From Nipponacmea schrenckii (taxonomy: Eukaryota; Mollusca; Gastropoda; Lottiidae), in the NCBI GenBank assembly GCA_030562195.1, contig CM060200.1, forward strand, positions 7,378,001 to 7,442,000: a stretch of 64,000 bases of DNA, read 5' to 3'. Within the stretch, counting starts at the first letter, position 1. Every line of letters starts with the position of its first letter. A program made the position numbers and the translations under genes. Below, piece after piece: positions 10,335-21,617 of the stretch. Under the pieces are notes generated by a model. The model worked only from the letters and a program-made list of their open reading frames with translations. It was not told where the DNA came from and ran no database searches.

Positions 10335-13300
10335 TGAAATAAATAAAAACGAAAGATATAATACACCTTCAATAGACATCAAAATATGTCTTGTATCCAT
10401 TAACAGGGTAATATTTCCATGTAATTGTTCAAAAAAAAAAGACAAAACCACTGCAAATTTCCGACCCCTCAATTAACCGTCACAAAATCGTAAAAGAGTG
10501 CATAATCCACATCGTGGTTCCAGAAAAGGAAATTGACGAAAGCACAGACGCGGTACGCTACGAGAATGCGCAATTTTAGATATACCAACTGACTAAAAAC
10601 ACAACCAACCTATCTTTTCAGAATATATTGCAAACCTCACATTCTAACTCGACGCACTTTGCATGTATGAGCACTTGACTGATTTCAGATTTTAACATAA
10701 ACAACAACACTGAACCCACTACCAATTAACTGTTATCAACATAAATGAATTATGTCAAATTGTGACCCGGTTTTAAAGGACCTTCATGGTGTCTTCCTGA
10801 AACCGGAAATGACAATGTTATCATGTACTTGGTACATCTTATTTCTTACTTTCCGCCCACTTTTACAAAATATCAAACTTCTCCTTGAAGAAACTGAATT
10901 GCTGACGAGATAAGTCGTAGTAACCTCGCACTCTAAAGGTTACATCTTGGGATGCGTCGAGAACCAGTAAGTGGAATTTCTAGCCCCGTTTTCTTTCAGA
11001 AAAGAACCCGGCATTTGGTCCCTCCACTTTCAAAAACTGTTAGTGAGATGGAAATATATTTCTCTAAATTATCCACTGAAATGTCAATGCGTTCAACAAT
11101 TAAGTATTCCCGCACATTTCTCTTCAAAATTTTAACGCCATAACATTTATTGATAAGGGGATGTAGTCAACTAAATAAGCTTGATCAGCTAAGTGCATTT
11201 AATGTTTGTTAATGTTTGCATAGGCCTATGCGTCGGTATCAACATGAAAGAGAAACATTAATGTAATCGCATTACATCATTACCGGATTATTGAACTTGG
11301 TAATGTTGAAACCGATTAGGCTTTCTTCGGGATTTTGCCTATGTATATCCTTGTTCAATGTTGACATAAAAACGTCTTAAATATTCTAAATTCCTATATC
11401 AACGATCAACGATTTAATTAATTTCCTCACGCTTATATGCGCCCGGAAGCTGTAAATCCTGTTCAACCTCTAATCTGATAATAAAAGAATTCGTCGTCAT
11501 GATCTAAAGCAGACGACATTAGCAATTAACATACGACATTTTCAACATGTCTGCACGTGTGCCTCATCTCAAGATTGGCGACTTTTGAACCGATGCACAA
11601 GAAAACGATCATTTCATAAAAGTTTGACAAAAGACTAAGGTCGAAGAGGCCGAACCCTGAAAACCAGCGAGTGTTTTTATTTCACGTCTGCAAGGCCACG
11701 CGCGTGCAACCTTTGCATATCAATGTTATTGTACAAAATTATGATAAGCACCCTATTGTTCGCCCTTCAATTCGTTATTCTGTTGAATAAAATGTTAACA
11801 AGCTAAGGGGATAATCCTTGGATATCCTCTAAAGTGCGATTAGACACAATAAATTATAGTATTTCATTGGAGTAATATCAACAGGGATGTATTATGCATT
11901 TACAAGACGTTGATTTGACAGAATTACAAAAACAAGAATTTAACAGACAAACAAATGTTTATAATGTATATTGATAAAACTTACAAACGTTGAAAGGTGG
12001 TAACATCTAAATGTAAACAAATTCATGTTTAACAAATTTATTTATTTAGCTCTTATGTTTTAAGAACAAAAGGACACAAATGAAAACGTCTATATATATA
12101 TTTGAATGGTAACAATTCAAACTTCTCGAAGATATTGTCGAGAAACTCGCCGTCGTCGGATTATCTGTACCTAATTACACTTGGGTCGAATGGAACAATG
12201 TTCGCAAATCGTTGTATACAGGTTGTCTTGAGTTCCAATAAATTGTTTCAATTTCGGGAGGCCTTTGCTATTCCTAGACGCGGCCCTCGGGCCCTGTTCT
12301 CCAATATTGAGATCTGAGGTCATTGACTGTTTGAACTTCCGGTTATAATTAAGATGAACTTGGTTTCGATTGAATAAGTTGAGTTAGTTAATAACATAGA
12401 TTCAAGTTGAACCCGGAAATCTTTACTAAACGTAAATTGTGTTTGGTATGCTACAATAACATTTATCTAAGGACACCATATACAAGTGTGCTTATTGAAG
12501 GTTTCTTCGAAAACTTTTGTGTATATCGAGGACACTGATTACTTTAATTTTCAAAGTTAAATGTTGCAGCTAACACGACTCTATGAATCAGATTGCACGG
12601 TAATAAGAAAAGGCAAGAATTATCTCGTATTTGAGTTAAAGAGATATAGAACGATAACATGTTATTTCATGTTTTATCATATTCTATCTATTTTCAAAAA
12701 ATGACGGTTTCCACTTTTTCTTACACGAAATAAAAGGTTTTAGTGTTTCTATGATAATCTAAACTTCATTTTTCTCTTTTCCTTATCTTCAACATTTTGA
12801 TAAGGACGTGCCGAGAAGCACGTGGACGCATAATTATTTGGAAACAGTAGCACCCTTGATGCTTTTCGCATTCCACATTTCAACCATTATTTGTGTTAAC
12901 ATGCGTTTTATTTTGAATTTAGATTTAAACAAACAACCCCACCCAAGCTGGATTGATGAAAAGATGGGTGGATTGTTATAGACTTGTATAATTATATCAA
13001 AATGTCTGTCAATTTTCTGTGAGAAATTCAACTCCTTGAAAGTTTATCGAGATAGCTTTACATTAACAAGCTCGCAACTTATTCAGTATAGTAATCTTAA
13101 CGGGCGGATAAGTCGGCCTTAAGACTAAACTAAGCCACTCTTTCAGCATTCCCGATGCCACTACCCCATTGGGTGTATCATATAATCTTATCACACCACC
13201 TTTCTGATATAGGCCATATTTTTCCCGTGCCAGTTTTTGGTCTCAGCATTAATTGACATAATTGGATAATAACTCTAAGTTAAAGTTATCTGAGAAATTA

Positions 13301-14347
13301 GAACTAATGAAATCTCAAGCTAGTTTTGACAAATTATTATATAAAACATTATAGGGTGGAGAAAACACTATATATAAAGAAAGATTAGATGACTTATATA
13401 GATTATTAAAAGTGTAGTCCCGTGTGGAAATTGGAGAAGATATTGATAGACGGAACTGAACAATTCTCAAATAAGTTTGATATCCTTTCGGATCTGTCTT
13501 ACAGACCAGTTTATCACGATAGCGCTTTGCAAAAGATCTAAAATGGGTTACAGCAAGGTCATGTATACCTACCATTGCCATATCAGAGCCATACGTAGTT
13601 TCGTATGACAGGACAGTACAAGGAAGCTGGAAAACATATTACATGTATAGTTTATTGGGTGCAGTGGAGAAATTTCACCAAAGTTGAATAAACTGCACTG
13701 TTTATTGCTGAATGGCTGCATGGTGATGGCTGAATGATGGAATGAAAGGAACTTTTTGAGGTTAAAAATTAAATTTCCCAAATTCTTTGCTATAAGAGAG
13801 GCTGGGATAATCACACTATATACCTTACAACCAAGGCTAATGACGTCCTGTGTCATTTCCATACACACTGTGTTCGAGTATATTTTCGGTAAAGAAGCAA
13901 CTGTTTGTTGGTGTAATTTGTTTCGCGCTATATAATGGGTTGTTCTATCAAATGTGATGCTAACCAAGTAATTTATGTGTCATGAAATATCTTCATTTCG
14001 CGATAACACCCTTTGATGGTGTTGATACATTCTGATAAGCTGGCCAACATTGTGGTTTGGTGCGTATGTCTTTGCACGTGCAGGTGCGAGATATTTTTTC
14101 TCAGCGCATGTTTGTTGGTGTGAACAGGTGCCATGTATCAGTGGCGTAGGTTTATTATTCTCACCAAACCAATGATTTAGAACTATAAAAAATAAAGTGT
14201 GAAACCCAAATTAATTATCCTATAAATGTCAGAAAATCTAAATATTGTGTACACTAGGATAAACTTGACATATTTTTGATAATCTTAACTGATTCATCAT
14301 CTGAAAGATTTGACTGATATCTGGGTTGTTCCGTCCTCTACCTTTTC
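10335..14347. other. Gene-free interval upstream of TAL1
   Basis: Probable 5' flank or intron of the TAL1-like gene. I found no upstream coding exon on the minus strand. Somewhat CG-richer patches occur around 10500-10570 (ACGCGGTACGCTACGAG) and 11640-11720 (CCACGCGCGTGCAACC). GATAAG cores occur, for example at 10910 and 11153, but such short sites mean little. The 132- and 88-codon minus-strand frames at 13315-13967 show no known domain and are not called. Confidence 0.45.
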
Positions 14348-14640
14348 TTACTTAGTCATTAGAAACTTGAGTTCAGTTTAATATAGTTCAAGATATGAGC
14401 ATCGCTTTTTTTTTACTTACGAATCGGACGATGGATTTACTTCTTAAACGTAATACGCATACTTCATTGAACTATTAAAGCAGATACGTTCTTTTATACT
14501 TATTCAATAGAAACTTACGGTCATTGTAATATAGTTCAAGATGCGAATCTCGTCATGCGTAAATTGCCGATACGTACTTAATGGAACTATTAACTGTTTC
14601 ACCGAAGCCTATAACAAGTTCGTTACCTAGTAGGCTCCTT
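14348..14640. repeat. Two diverged direct copies, about 148 bp apart
   Basis: Both copies contain AGAAACTT, then AATATAGTTCAAGAT and later GAACTATTAA. The first starts near 14348, the second near 14496. Further on, CACAATCGGTACCG occurs twice (about 14859 and 14921). No coding frame. Confidence 0.55.
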
Positions 14641-15015
14641 TGAGTAAAAAACAAAATAATCAAGACACGTGTGTATAATTAAAACCAATATTTCTACTAC
14701 AGTATAATATCTGAAACCCATTGTCCATTTTTTAAGAATATTGCATAATGAGAGGAGCTGTATATTGAAGATAAAGTTGTTATTAATTGTCTAATAATTC
14801 TTATACTTGACATTCTAATTAATCATAATATAACTCTTAATATTATAACTTATAACACAATCGGTACCGCTTGGTGTTTTTCTTACGCATGATTATAAAT
14901 TAGAAAAATGAAGTGCCATTCACAATCGGTACCGTACGGTTAATTATTTCCGACTCAATAACCACAAAACAAATCCACCTATAAAACCTATATTGTTAGC
15001 TATAAAAGGCCGTTT

Positions 15016-15348
15016 TTAAAGGGATAATAGGTCTTCGAATGAAAATGGAATTTGACAACTTTAAATTTGGATTATATGAGCTCTGTTCATCAGTAAATAT
15101 ACCTGCTGCCATAAATAATATAAAAAAATAAATACATTTTATGCAAATAAGCAAGTAATTATTCATAAATATGCATTTGATTATTCAAAAAGGCTTAAAA
15201 ATGACTTAGTTTTGTGAGTTTTCAAGATTTTTAGAGATTCTGTTACTTTATGACACCATGTAAGTTCACTGATGAATATATATACTCATATTGACCATTG
15301 TTGAGAATTAAAATTTTATGTTCATGCTAGGTCGCAGTATCCCTTTAA
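15016..15348. mobile_element. TTAA-flanked MITE, copy a (333 bp)
   Basis: The element begins TTAAAGGGATAATAGGTCTT and ends TATCCCTTTAA. The inner ends form a longer imperfect inverted repeat (GAATGAAAATGGAATTT against AAATTTTATGTTCATGC). Both ends show TTAA, the usual target-site duplication of piggyBac-superfamily elements. No transposase is inside. Confidence 0.85.
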
Positions 15349-15418
15349 ATTTCTTATTTCATACTGTATGATAACCTTGCATGCAATAGATATAGTAGGC
15401 CAACGATGTATCCTTTAT

Positions 15419-15763
15419 TTAAAGGTCTTAGAATGAACATAAATTTGAAAATTTTAAACTTGGCCAATAAGAGCTCTATTCGTCATCAGTAAATATACCT
15501 GCTACCACAAATAACATAAAAAAAATAACTAAATATCCAAAAAACTAAGTAACTATCCATAAAGATGTATTTAATTATTAGAAAACACTTAATAAATTGA
15601 TTAAGCGTTTTTCAAAAATGTTTTAGTTTTGTAAGTTTTCCAGATTTGAAGGGATTCTGTTACTTTATAGGTAAGTTTACTGATGAATATATATATACTC
15701 ATATTGACCATTGTTGAGAACTTAAATTTTATGTTCATGCTATAAGACGCATTATCCCTTTAA
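15419..15763. mobile_element. TTAA-flanked MITE, copy b (345 bp)
   Basis: A close relative of copy a. The left end has lost GGATAATAG (TTAAAGGTCTTAGAATGAAC), while the right end keeps GCATTATCCCTTTAA. The internal blocks GTAAATATACCTGCTACCAC and GTTTTGTAAGTTTTC match copy a in order. Confidence 0.85.
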
Positions 15764-15974
15764 AACATGTTTTATCATTTAATATACAATAGTGTATTTC
15801 TTTTTAAATCCATGGTATATATCATAACTTATAAAACAGTTGGTACCGAACACTATTTTTCTGTTATTAAACATACGAAGTATACCATAGAATACAATCG
15901 ACACTGTAGGCCCACTGCGTATTTCTTATTTAAATGGATTGTAGAGAGGTATTCTAAACAGTATATGTACATCG

Positions 15975-16106
15975 GTGACTATGATAGCATTCATTAAACC
16001 ATTCTGATTCCCAATCAGATTTCCGTGATTCCTGCAATTCCTTCTCAAAAACATTTTTTTATGACTTGACTATACTCAAAATAGGCTTACACTTAAAGCA
16101 TTAGGG
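15975..16106. repeat. Fragment of the GATGCTATCAGTGTC family, inverted
   Basis: GATAGCATTCATTAAACCAT followed by CTGATTCCCAATCAGATTTC and TTCCTGCAATTCC is the reverse of the order seen at 16400-16480, 8462-8560 and 38913-39020. Together with the forward fragment at 16400 it brackets the MITE at 16107-16369. Confidence 0.5.
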
Positions 16107-16369
16107 CCATACGAACCCGTGTACGTTTCTAACATGGAAGAACATACACGGACGTGGTTTACGGCCATTTAAAATCTTTACTTCTACTGAATAACTCGAT
16201 TTTTTATAGTTACGTGTATTATATTTCAACAAATCATCCAAATCAAATAAAGGCTGAAATATGTGATTTGATTTCGAGTTATTTTGTCGACCAGGAGATT
16301 TAAAATGACTGTGAACTACGTTCGTGTGTGTTATTTCCATATAAGAACCATACGTATAGTTCCGTATGG
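16107..16369. mobile_element. MITE with CATACG inverted ends
   Basis: The left end CCATACGAACCCGTGTACG and the following CATGGAAGAACATACACGG are mirrored on the right by CCGTATGG and by CGTGTGTGTTATTTCCATAT. An inner arm pair is TTTACGGCCATTTAAAATC against GAGATTTAAAATGACTGTG. The arms are imperfect over about 60 bp. A palindrome at the right end (CCATACG to CGTATGG, 16348-16369) also appears at about 13588-13610 and about 9390-9410. A 79-codon frame inside is not a gene. Confidence 0.65.
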
Positions 16370-19226
16370 TAAAGGCTCTTCGAAATTATCATAGATGATA
16401 ATTTCAGGGGTATCGCATACCTGATTGAAAATCTGAATAGTGCAAAATGATGCTATCAGTGTCTCCGATACACATAAATTTAACAAAAAACTTTTAATAT
16501 ACGTTAAATAACATGGAATTTAATCAGTACTGTCAAATTTATTGTTTCAAATAAATATGCTTAACTTTGAATACAATCGATACTTTGCGATGAATTTATG
16601 AATACAATCAGTACTGTAATAGTATCATAACTTTAGAATGCCGTTATTATGGCACCGTATCTATACAATACACTGTCAATATACTCAAATAGCGTCCTTT
16701 ACAATTCGAGGTCTACTTTTCATTTATAAATTTTTGTTATGTCCATTTGATACACTTGACATTATACACTTCTATTTAAGTAATATAAATTAATATAAGT
16801 AGTTTTTTCTTATTTCTATAAGTATTTATTGACTATTTTGATTAGTAAACCACAATGTTTCAAACTGATTATATTTCTTTATATACAAATATTTTTGTTA
16901 TTGATTTATAATCCAAATTATTTTCGACAAAAAACAGACAATTTGTGAAGGATCGATCCTTTTCATTCATTCCTATACAAAATTTTTTAAACAAAAAATT
17001 CTCTAATAAAGTAGAGAAAGTCTTGAACGTTTTAACACTATCAAAGTTTCACATTTGATCTCATTGTAAGCGAACATAACTTTGAATTATTAATTTCAAA
17101 TATGACACGGATAGCTGAAATTAACCTCTTGTTGTTTAATATATGCTACATAGCAATATTGGGGTTCAAATTGTATTGTAGTAATGAGAACGACCCCTAA
17201 ATAACGATTTCAATTAGGCCTGTATCGCTTAGTACATGTACATTATTGTTTAAAGTTAAAATATATTTTGAATATTTTTTGGGTTAAGAAGAACATATTT
17301 AGAGTGTATAAGGTAGTATTTTGTACAGTGAAGTTAGTTTTAACTCCTGTAGATATTTTTAATGTATATTAAGTTTAAGATTATTGTAAGATAATCGTAT
17401 AATCACGCAGTTCTATTTACATTATAACGTGTTGGCATTTTAATATCTGTTAAAATAATTACACATTCACAGTATCATTTGATATAGACCTTGTTTACTA
17501 CAGGACATTTTCCTTTTCAAACTAACTGCTGTTTTCACCATACTTCCATCAATCAAACAGTACATACTAAAATATTAACTCTCTAACTCTCCTAAAGAAT
17601 GCCGTGTTGACAAACCCAATCGAAGTAATGCATCAGGTGTTTCGGAAGAGTTTTTCACTGGTCTAGTAAAAAGCTTGTTGGTTAAGGTCAATAGGTTAAA
17701 GAAAAACGGCTCTGTCGTTACCTTCGATGATCATTAAGACGCGCCCTCCGATCAAAAACAATAGCCAACGATGAACATTTCAACTATTTTTTTAGATAAG
17801 CAATATAGATAAACTCCCAAATATTGGGATCTTTTATTCAAAGAGCATTTAATGTATGTTTTCCTAATGTAAACCAAGCGGACCAGTTCCCCAATAGATA
17901 TAAATGTTCTACGCATTCGTTTTTAAAGGAAAAGGTAAATAGAGAAACCTTATTTTGAGTGACGGAGTGACTATAATCTGACTGCGCTACGTATACTTTT
18001 CGCACATGTTCTGTGTTTTGTTTAAAAACAGTTTAATGGCGTCTTTCTTAGAAAATGTTATGATAAATAAAAATTATCGCGATGAAATCTTTCAAAATAA
18101 GTCATTACAAGCCAATTAAGATCGTCATTTAAAATAGTTTAACTATTTAGAAATCTTTCTTCACATCCTTAAAAAAAAAAAACTATTCAATTGACACTAT
18201 TCAGCACAGTATATTTATGTATTTAAATATTGATATCTATCAAATAACAACATACAATGTACATGTAATATGAAAAGGCACTATTTGATATTGGTATTTA
18301 TCAAATGACAAGATGCAACGTTATATTTATATCAAAACAAGGGCACAATTTAATTTTTATATCTATCAATTTAAAAGATACATCTTTTTATTTATTAATG
18401 TAATATAGAGGCACAATTTATATTTATATCTTTTAATATTGATACAACGTGATATTTATATACCATACTTTAGAGGCACAATGTGAAAATTATAATTTCA
18501 ATTGAAATATGTGAATATACAAAGTGATATGTATATATATGTAATTTGAGGAACACAATTTGATAATTATATCTATCTAGTAAAAAAAGATACCAAGTGA
18601 TATTTATATATCATGTAATATAAAGACACAATTTGATATATGTATATATATACTAATATCTTAAAATTATCCAATATCTTATAACCAACTTTCGGAAGAA
18701 GTAATTTGTTTTTTTGAAACTGAAACTACCTCCATAGGGAACATTATTCATATTCATTCGTAATGGAGACAATTTCTTCTTTATATATATGCAAAATCGC
18801 TCATATGTAATAACTGCGTCATGCCAGAAATGCTTTGCTGCATGTGTTAATGAAATCATTCAAGATAGGCAATAAGAAAAATTGTTTATAAGCATTGACT
18901 TGAAATAGAATTCATGAGATAATAGGAAACACATTCTATGATAGATATCTTTAGAATAAAAACAGATTATATATTTTTACTAAGAATTTCTTTCTAAAAA
19001 TGTAAAAAACAAAACTAAATCGTTGGAAACAGCACTCTATGTATAAATAAGCCTATTTTCCCAAAAAATAAAAATATATAAATAAAATATGGTAAAAAGC
19101 ATAGATTACTTACGCTAAACAAAGAAACCCTCTTTTTCTTTTAATTTCTATCCAATTAATATCTTCACTTCATTTATGAATAAAAACATACGAGATATTC
19201 CGCATAATATATTACGATAGAATTGG
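16370..19226. other. Very AT-rich intergenic stretch
   Basis: Starts with a forward GATGCTATCAGTGTC-family fragment at about 16440-16475. From about 18150 to 18660 the motifs CACAATTTGATA, GATATTTATAT and ATCTATCA recur loosely at about 50-80 bp spacing, a decayed tandem array. No gene seen. Confidence 0.5.
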
Positions 19227-19280
19227 CGAGCTCCGCCCAGACACGCGCTTAAGGCGGGGTTAGAAGTCACGTGAGCAAAT
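19227..19280. promoter_or_regulatory. GC-rich patch with GC-box-like and E-box sites
   Basis: Inside long AT-rich sequence this patch holds GAGCTCCGCCCAGAC, CGCGCTTAAGGCGGGGTT and GTCACGTGAGC. These are two GC-box-like elements in opposite orientation and a CACGTG E-box within 50 bp. It could be a promoter or enhancer, or part of an unrecognised repeat. No adjacent coding exon was found, so the call is weak. Confidence 0.25.
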
Positions 19281-20832
19281 TGGAACGGAATCGAAAATAG
19301 TTAATAATAATAATAATAAATTTGACAACATATCTAAAAAAAAATTTGTGTTCTTACCCGGATCTTTTTTTATCACATCTACAGATCTCTAAGTTATCTT
19401 TATCAGAAATATTTCAAATAAGTATATTCAAATAAATAGTTTTTTTTTTTTTGCCGATTTCTTTGAGAATATTTTGATTCCAGGATGTTAACTGAAGGTT
19501 TGAAAATATACGGTAACATAATATAATAATAAAAGCCTAGGACTATATGAAAAATATATAAGGCGCGTCAACAACCTTGTCAAAACATTAAGATCTGTAA
19601 ATAGAACTCTATATGAATCTATAAGTTATCTAAGATCTCTGGTGAACAAAACTTATTTTGGCCAAATTCAAAGTTTTTGTTAGTCATCCCAAGAGGTAGT
19701 AAACCTTTAAAAGGGCAAGTAATGTAACTGAAATTTCTCCTTGTCGCGAGAGCAGTAATCGCTTGACAATTAAGCCTTCTAAAGCCTTAGCGGAAGCAAG
19801 GAACGAGATTATCTGATATGGGTTATATAATCAAATAGATAAAGGACATTAAAGGCGTCCTTATTTGTTTTGGGATTATTGTCCCGTAATTACTGTTTAT
19901 TTATGAAAGAACGAATTTTCATCCTAATAGTACGCCTATAGTTTCCTTGGATTTTTCCTTCAATTTATTTCAGCTTCAAGTCAAATTTATTTTGACAGCA
20001 TAACTGTTAGCTGTAGACTTTTTTTTTAGAAATTTAAGCATTTAAAAATGACATGACTTATGTCTTATTGAATAAACTAAAACCATTAAAAGGTATGTTT
20101 TTATTGTCTTGTACTGAAGGACTGGACGGATATCTTGTCAGGCAAGGTAATATACGCCTAATAGACGCCCACTGATAGAATCACTTAAAATAAGACTATT
20201 TGACAGTACAGTAACAATCACCAGTATGAAAATTCAACCTTCAGTCATACATAGGCCTATCTTTCAAAGACAAATTTATCCAAATAGATAAAATGTTTAG
20301 ATATCAAGCAGTGTTCATCCAGATGTTATCCTTATAAACGTTTCTTTCTTCTCTTTATACAGATTAGACGGTTTTCAAAGAAAAGGGGAAACGACTCATC
20401 AAAATAATAGGCCTATGCAATTTACTTTTTACTTTTGATAAAGTTCATCTTTGGTGGCATTAACCACTAACACCATATTTTTCAAAATGTTCCGGAAAAT
20501 ATTAACGTCATGTCTTCAGATATAGGCTACATACTGGGGGTTTAAGATTGTTGTCTTACAAAATTTCAGTAATCTGAAATTGTTTACCAAATCATTTTAT
20601 GAGGCAAAATCAAGAAAGATAATCTGGGTCTATGACCTATCCAAATTGGTTGATAAAACATGCATGGTAAATAGGAACGTGATATATTTTCTAAATATTA
20701 CATTAGGACAAAAGAATCACTGTTATTCAAAGATTGACACGCGCGTGTAATAAATTGTTCATTATGAAGTTGAAGAAAAGTTGTTTGAATAGTTTTTATC
20801 ATAGAAATCATTGAAGATGTAAGAGCGCGTGT
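19281..20832. other. Intergenic, no gene seen
   Basis: Contains a short (AAT)n run at about 19301-19320 and two TAGGCCTA palindromes (20252 and 20408). No coding frame or clear repeat. Confidence 0.45.
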
Positions 20833-20876
20833 CCGGAAGTGTTGATTCAATGGTAGCGTCGTGTTGCCATAGTAAT
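20833..20876 (+). promoter_or_regulatory. Candidate promoter: ETS site plus X-box-like site
   Basis: CCGGAAGT at 20833-20840 matches the ETS/GABP core common in housekeeping promoters. GTTGCCATAGTAAT at 20863-20876 fits an RFX X-box except at the last position. CAG followed by GTGTGT near 20894 is a possible splice donor. It lies about 780 bp upstream of the WDR70 start and could mark a leader exon. All of this is inference from short motifs. Confidence 0.3.
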
Positions 20877-21617
20877 ATTATATGGAATATCATACAGGTG
20901 TGTACAGAAGTTGTCAGTGTTTGATTTCTGTTTCACCGTTTTTGATCACACCTAACATAATTAGATTTGTTAATGTTGTAATCATTACTTTAAATGACGT
21001 TTAAATCAAATATCGCCCGATATTAATCTTTGAACGCCTAAATCATGACTTGTATTCAATCATATCCATCTATGACTCAGAAGAATAACATTCTTATCAA
21101 TACGGAGTTGATTGTTTTCGTCGATTTTCATAGCACTGCCATTGTATGCTACGCCCTTAGATATCATTATACACACTATAATTTGATTTCAAAAGTGAAG
21201 AAGGTAAGATTTCGTCCTTGAAGAGGCTGTCATGGATGTTACAAAACTTTAATCATTTATCACAATAGGCTTGCTATACATACTTTTATACTTTATCTAA
21301 GAAATGGCTAGGATACTATAGGCATTGTAAACTTAAATTTTCATCTTGCAAATCCAAAAATAGGAGATCTAGTAATATTATAATGTAACAATGTAAAGAC
21401 AAAAGAATCGTCCTTAAATTGTGTAAACAAAATTATTAAAATAAAAAAAAAGACGCAAGAGACATCCAAATAGAACAAAACTTATAGGTCTACTCAAGAG
21501 TCCTATAATACAATTTACGAAATTGTTAATTTTAGTCTTTTATTTCATTTATATCAATTACCTCCCTTCTAAGCTCTTCATTATGAAATACACGTTAAGT
21601 ATACGTTATAAACAATA

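Noticed and set aside
13315..13967. Two overlapping minus-strand frames of 88 and 132 codons
   Set aside because: No recognisable motif, no splice or phase support, and they run across a dispersed palindrome (CATACG to CGTATG).
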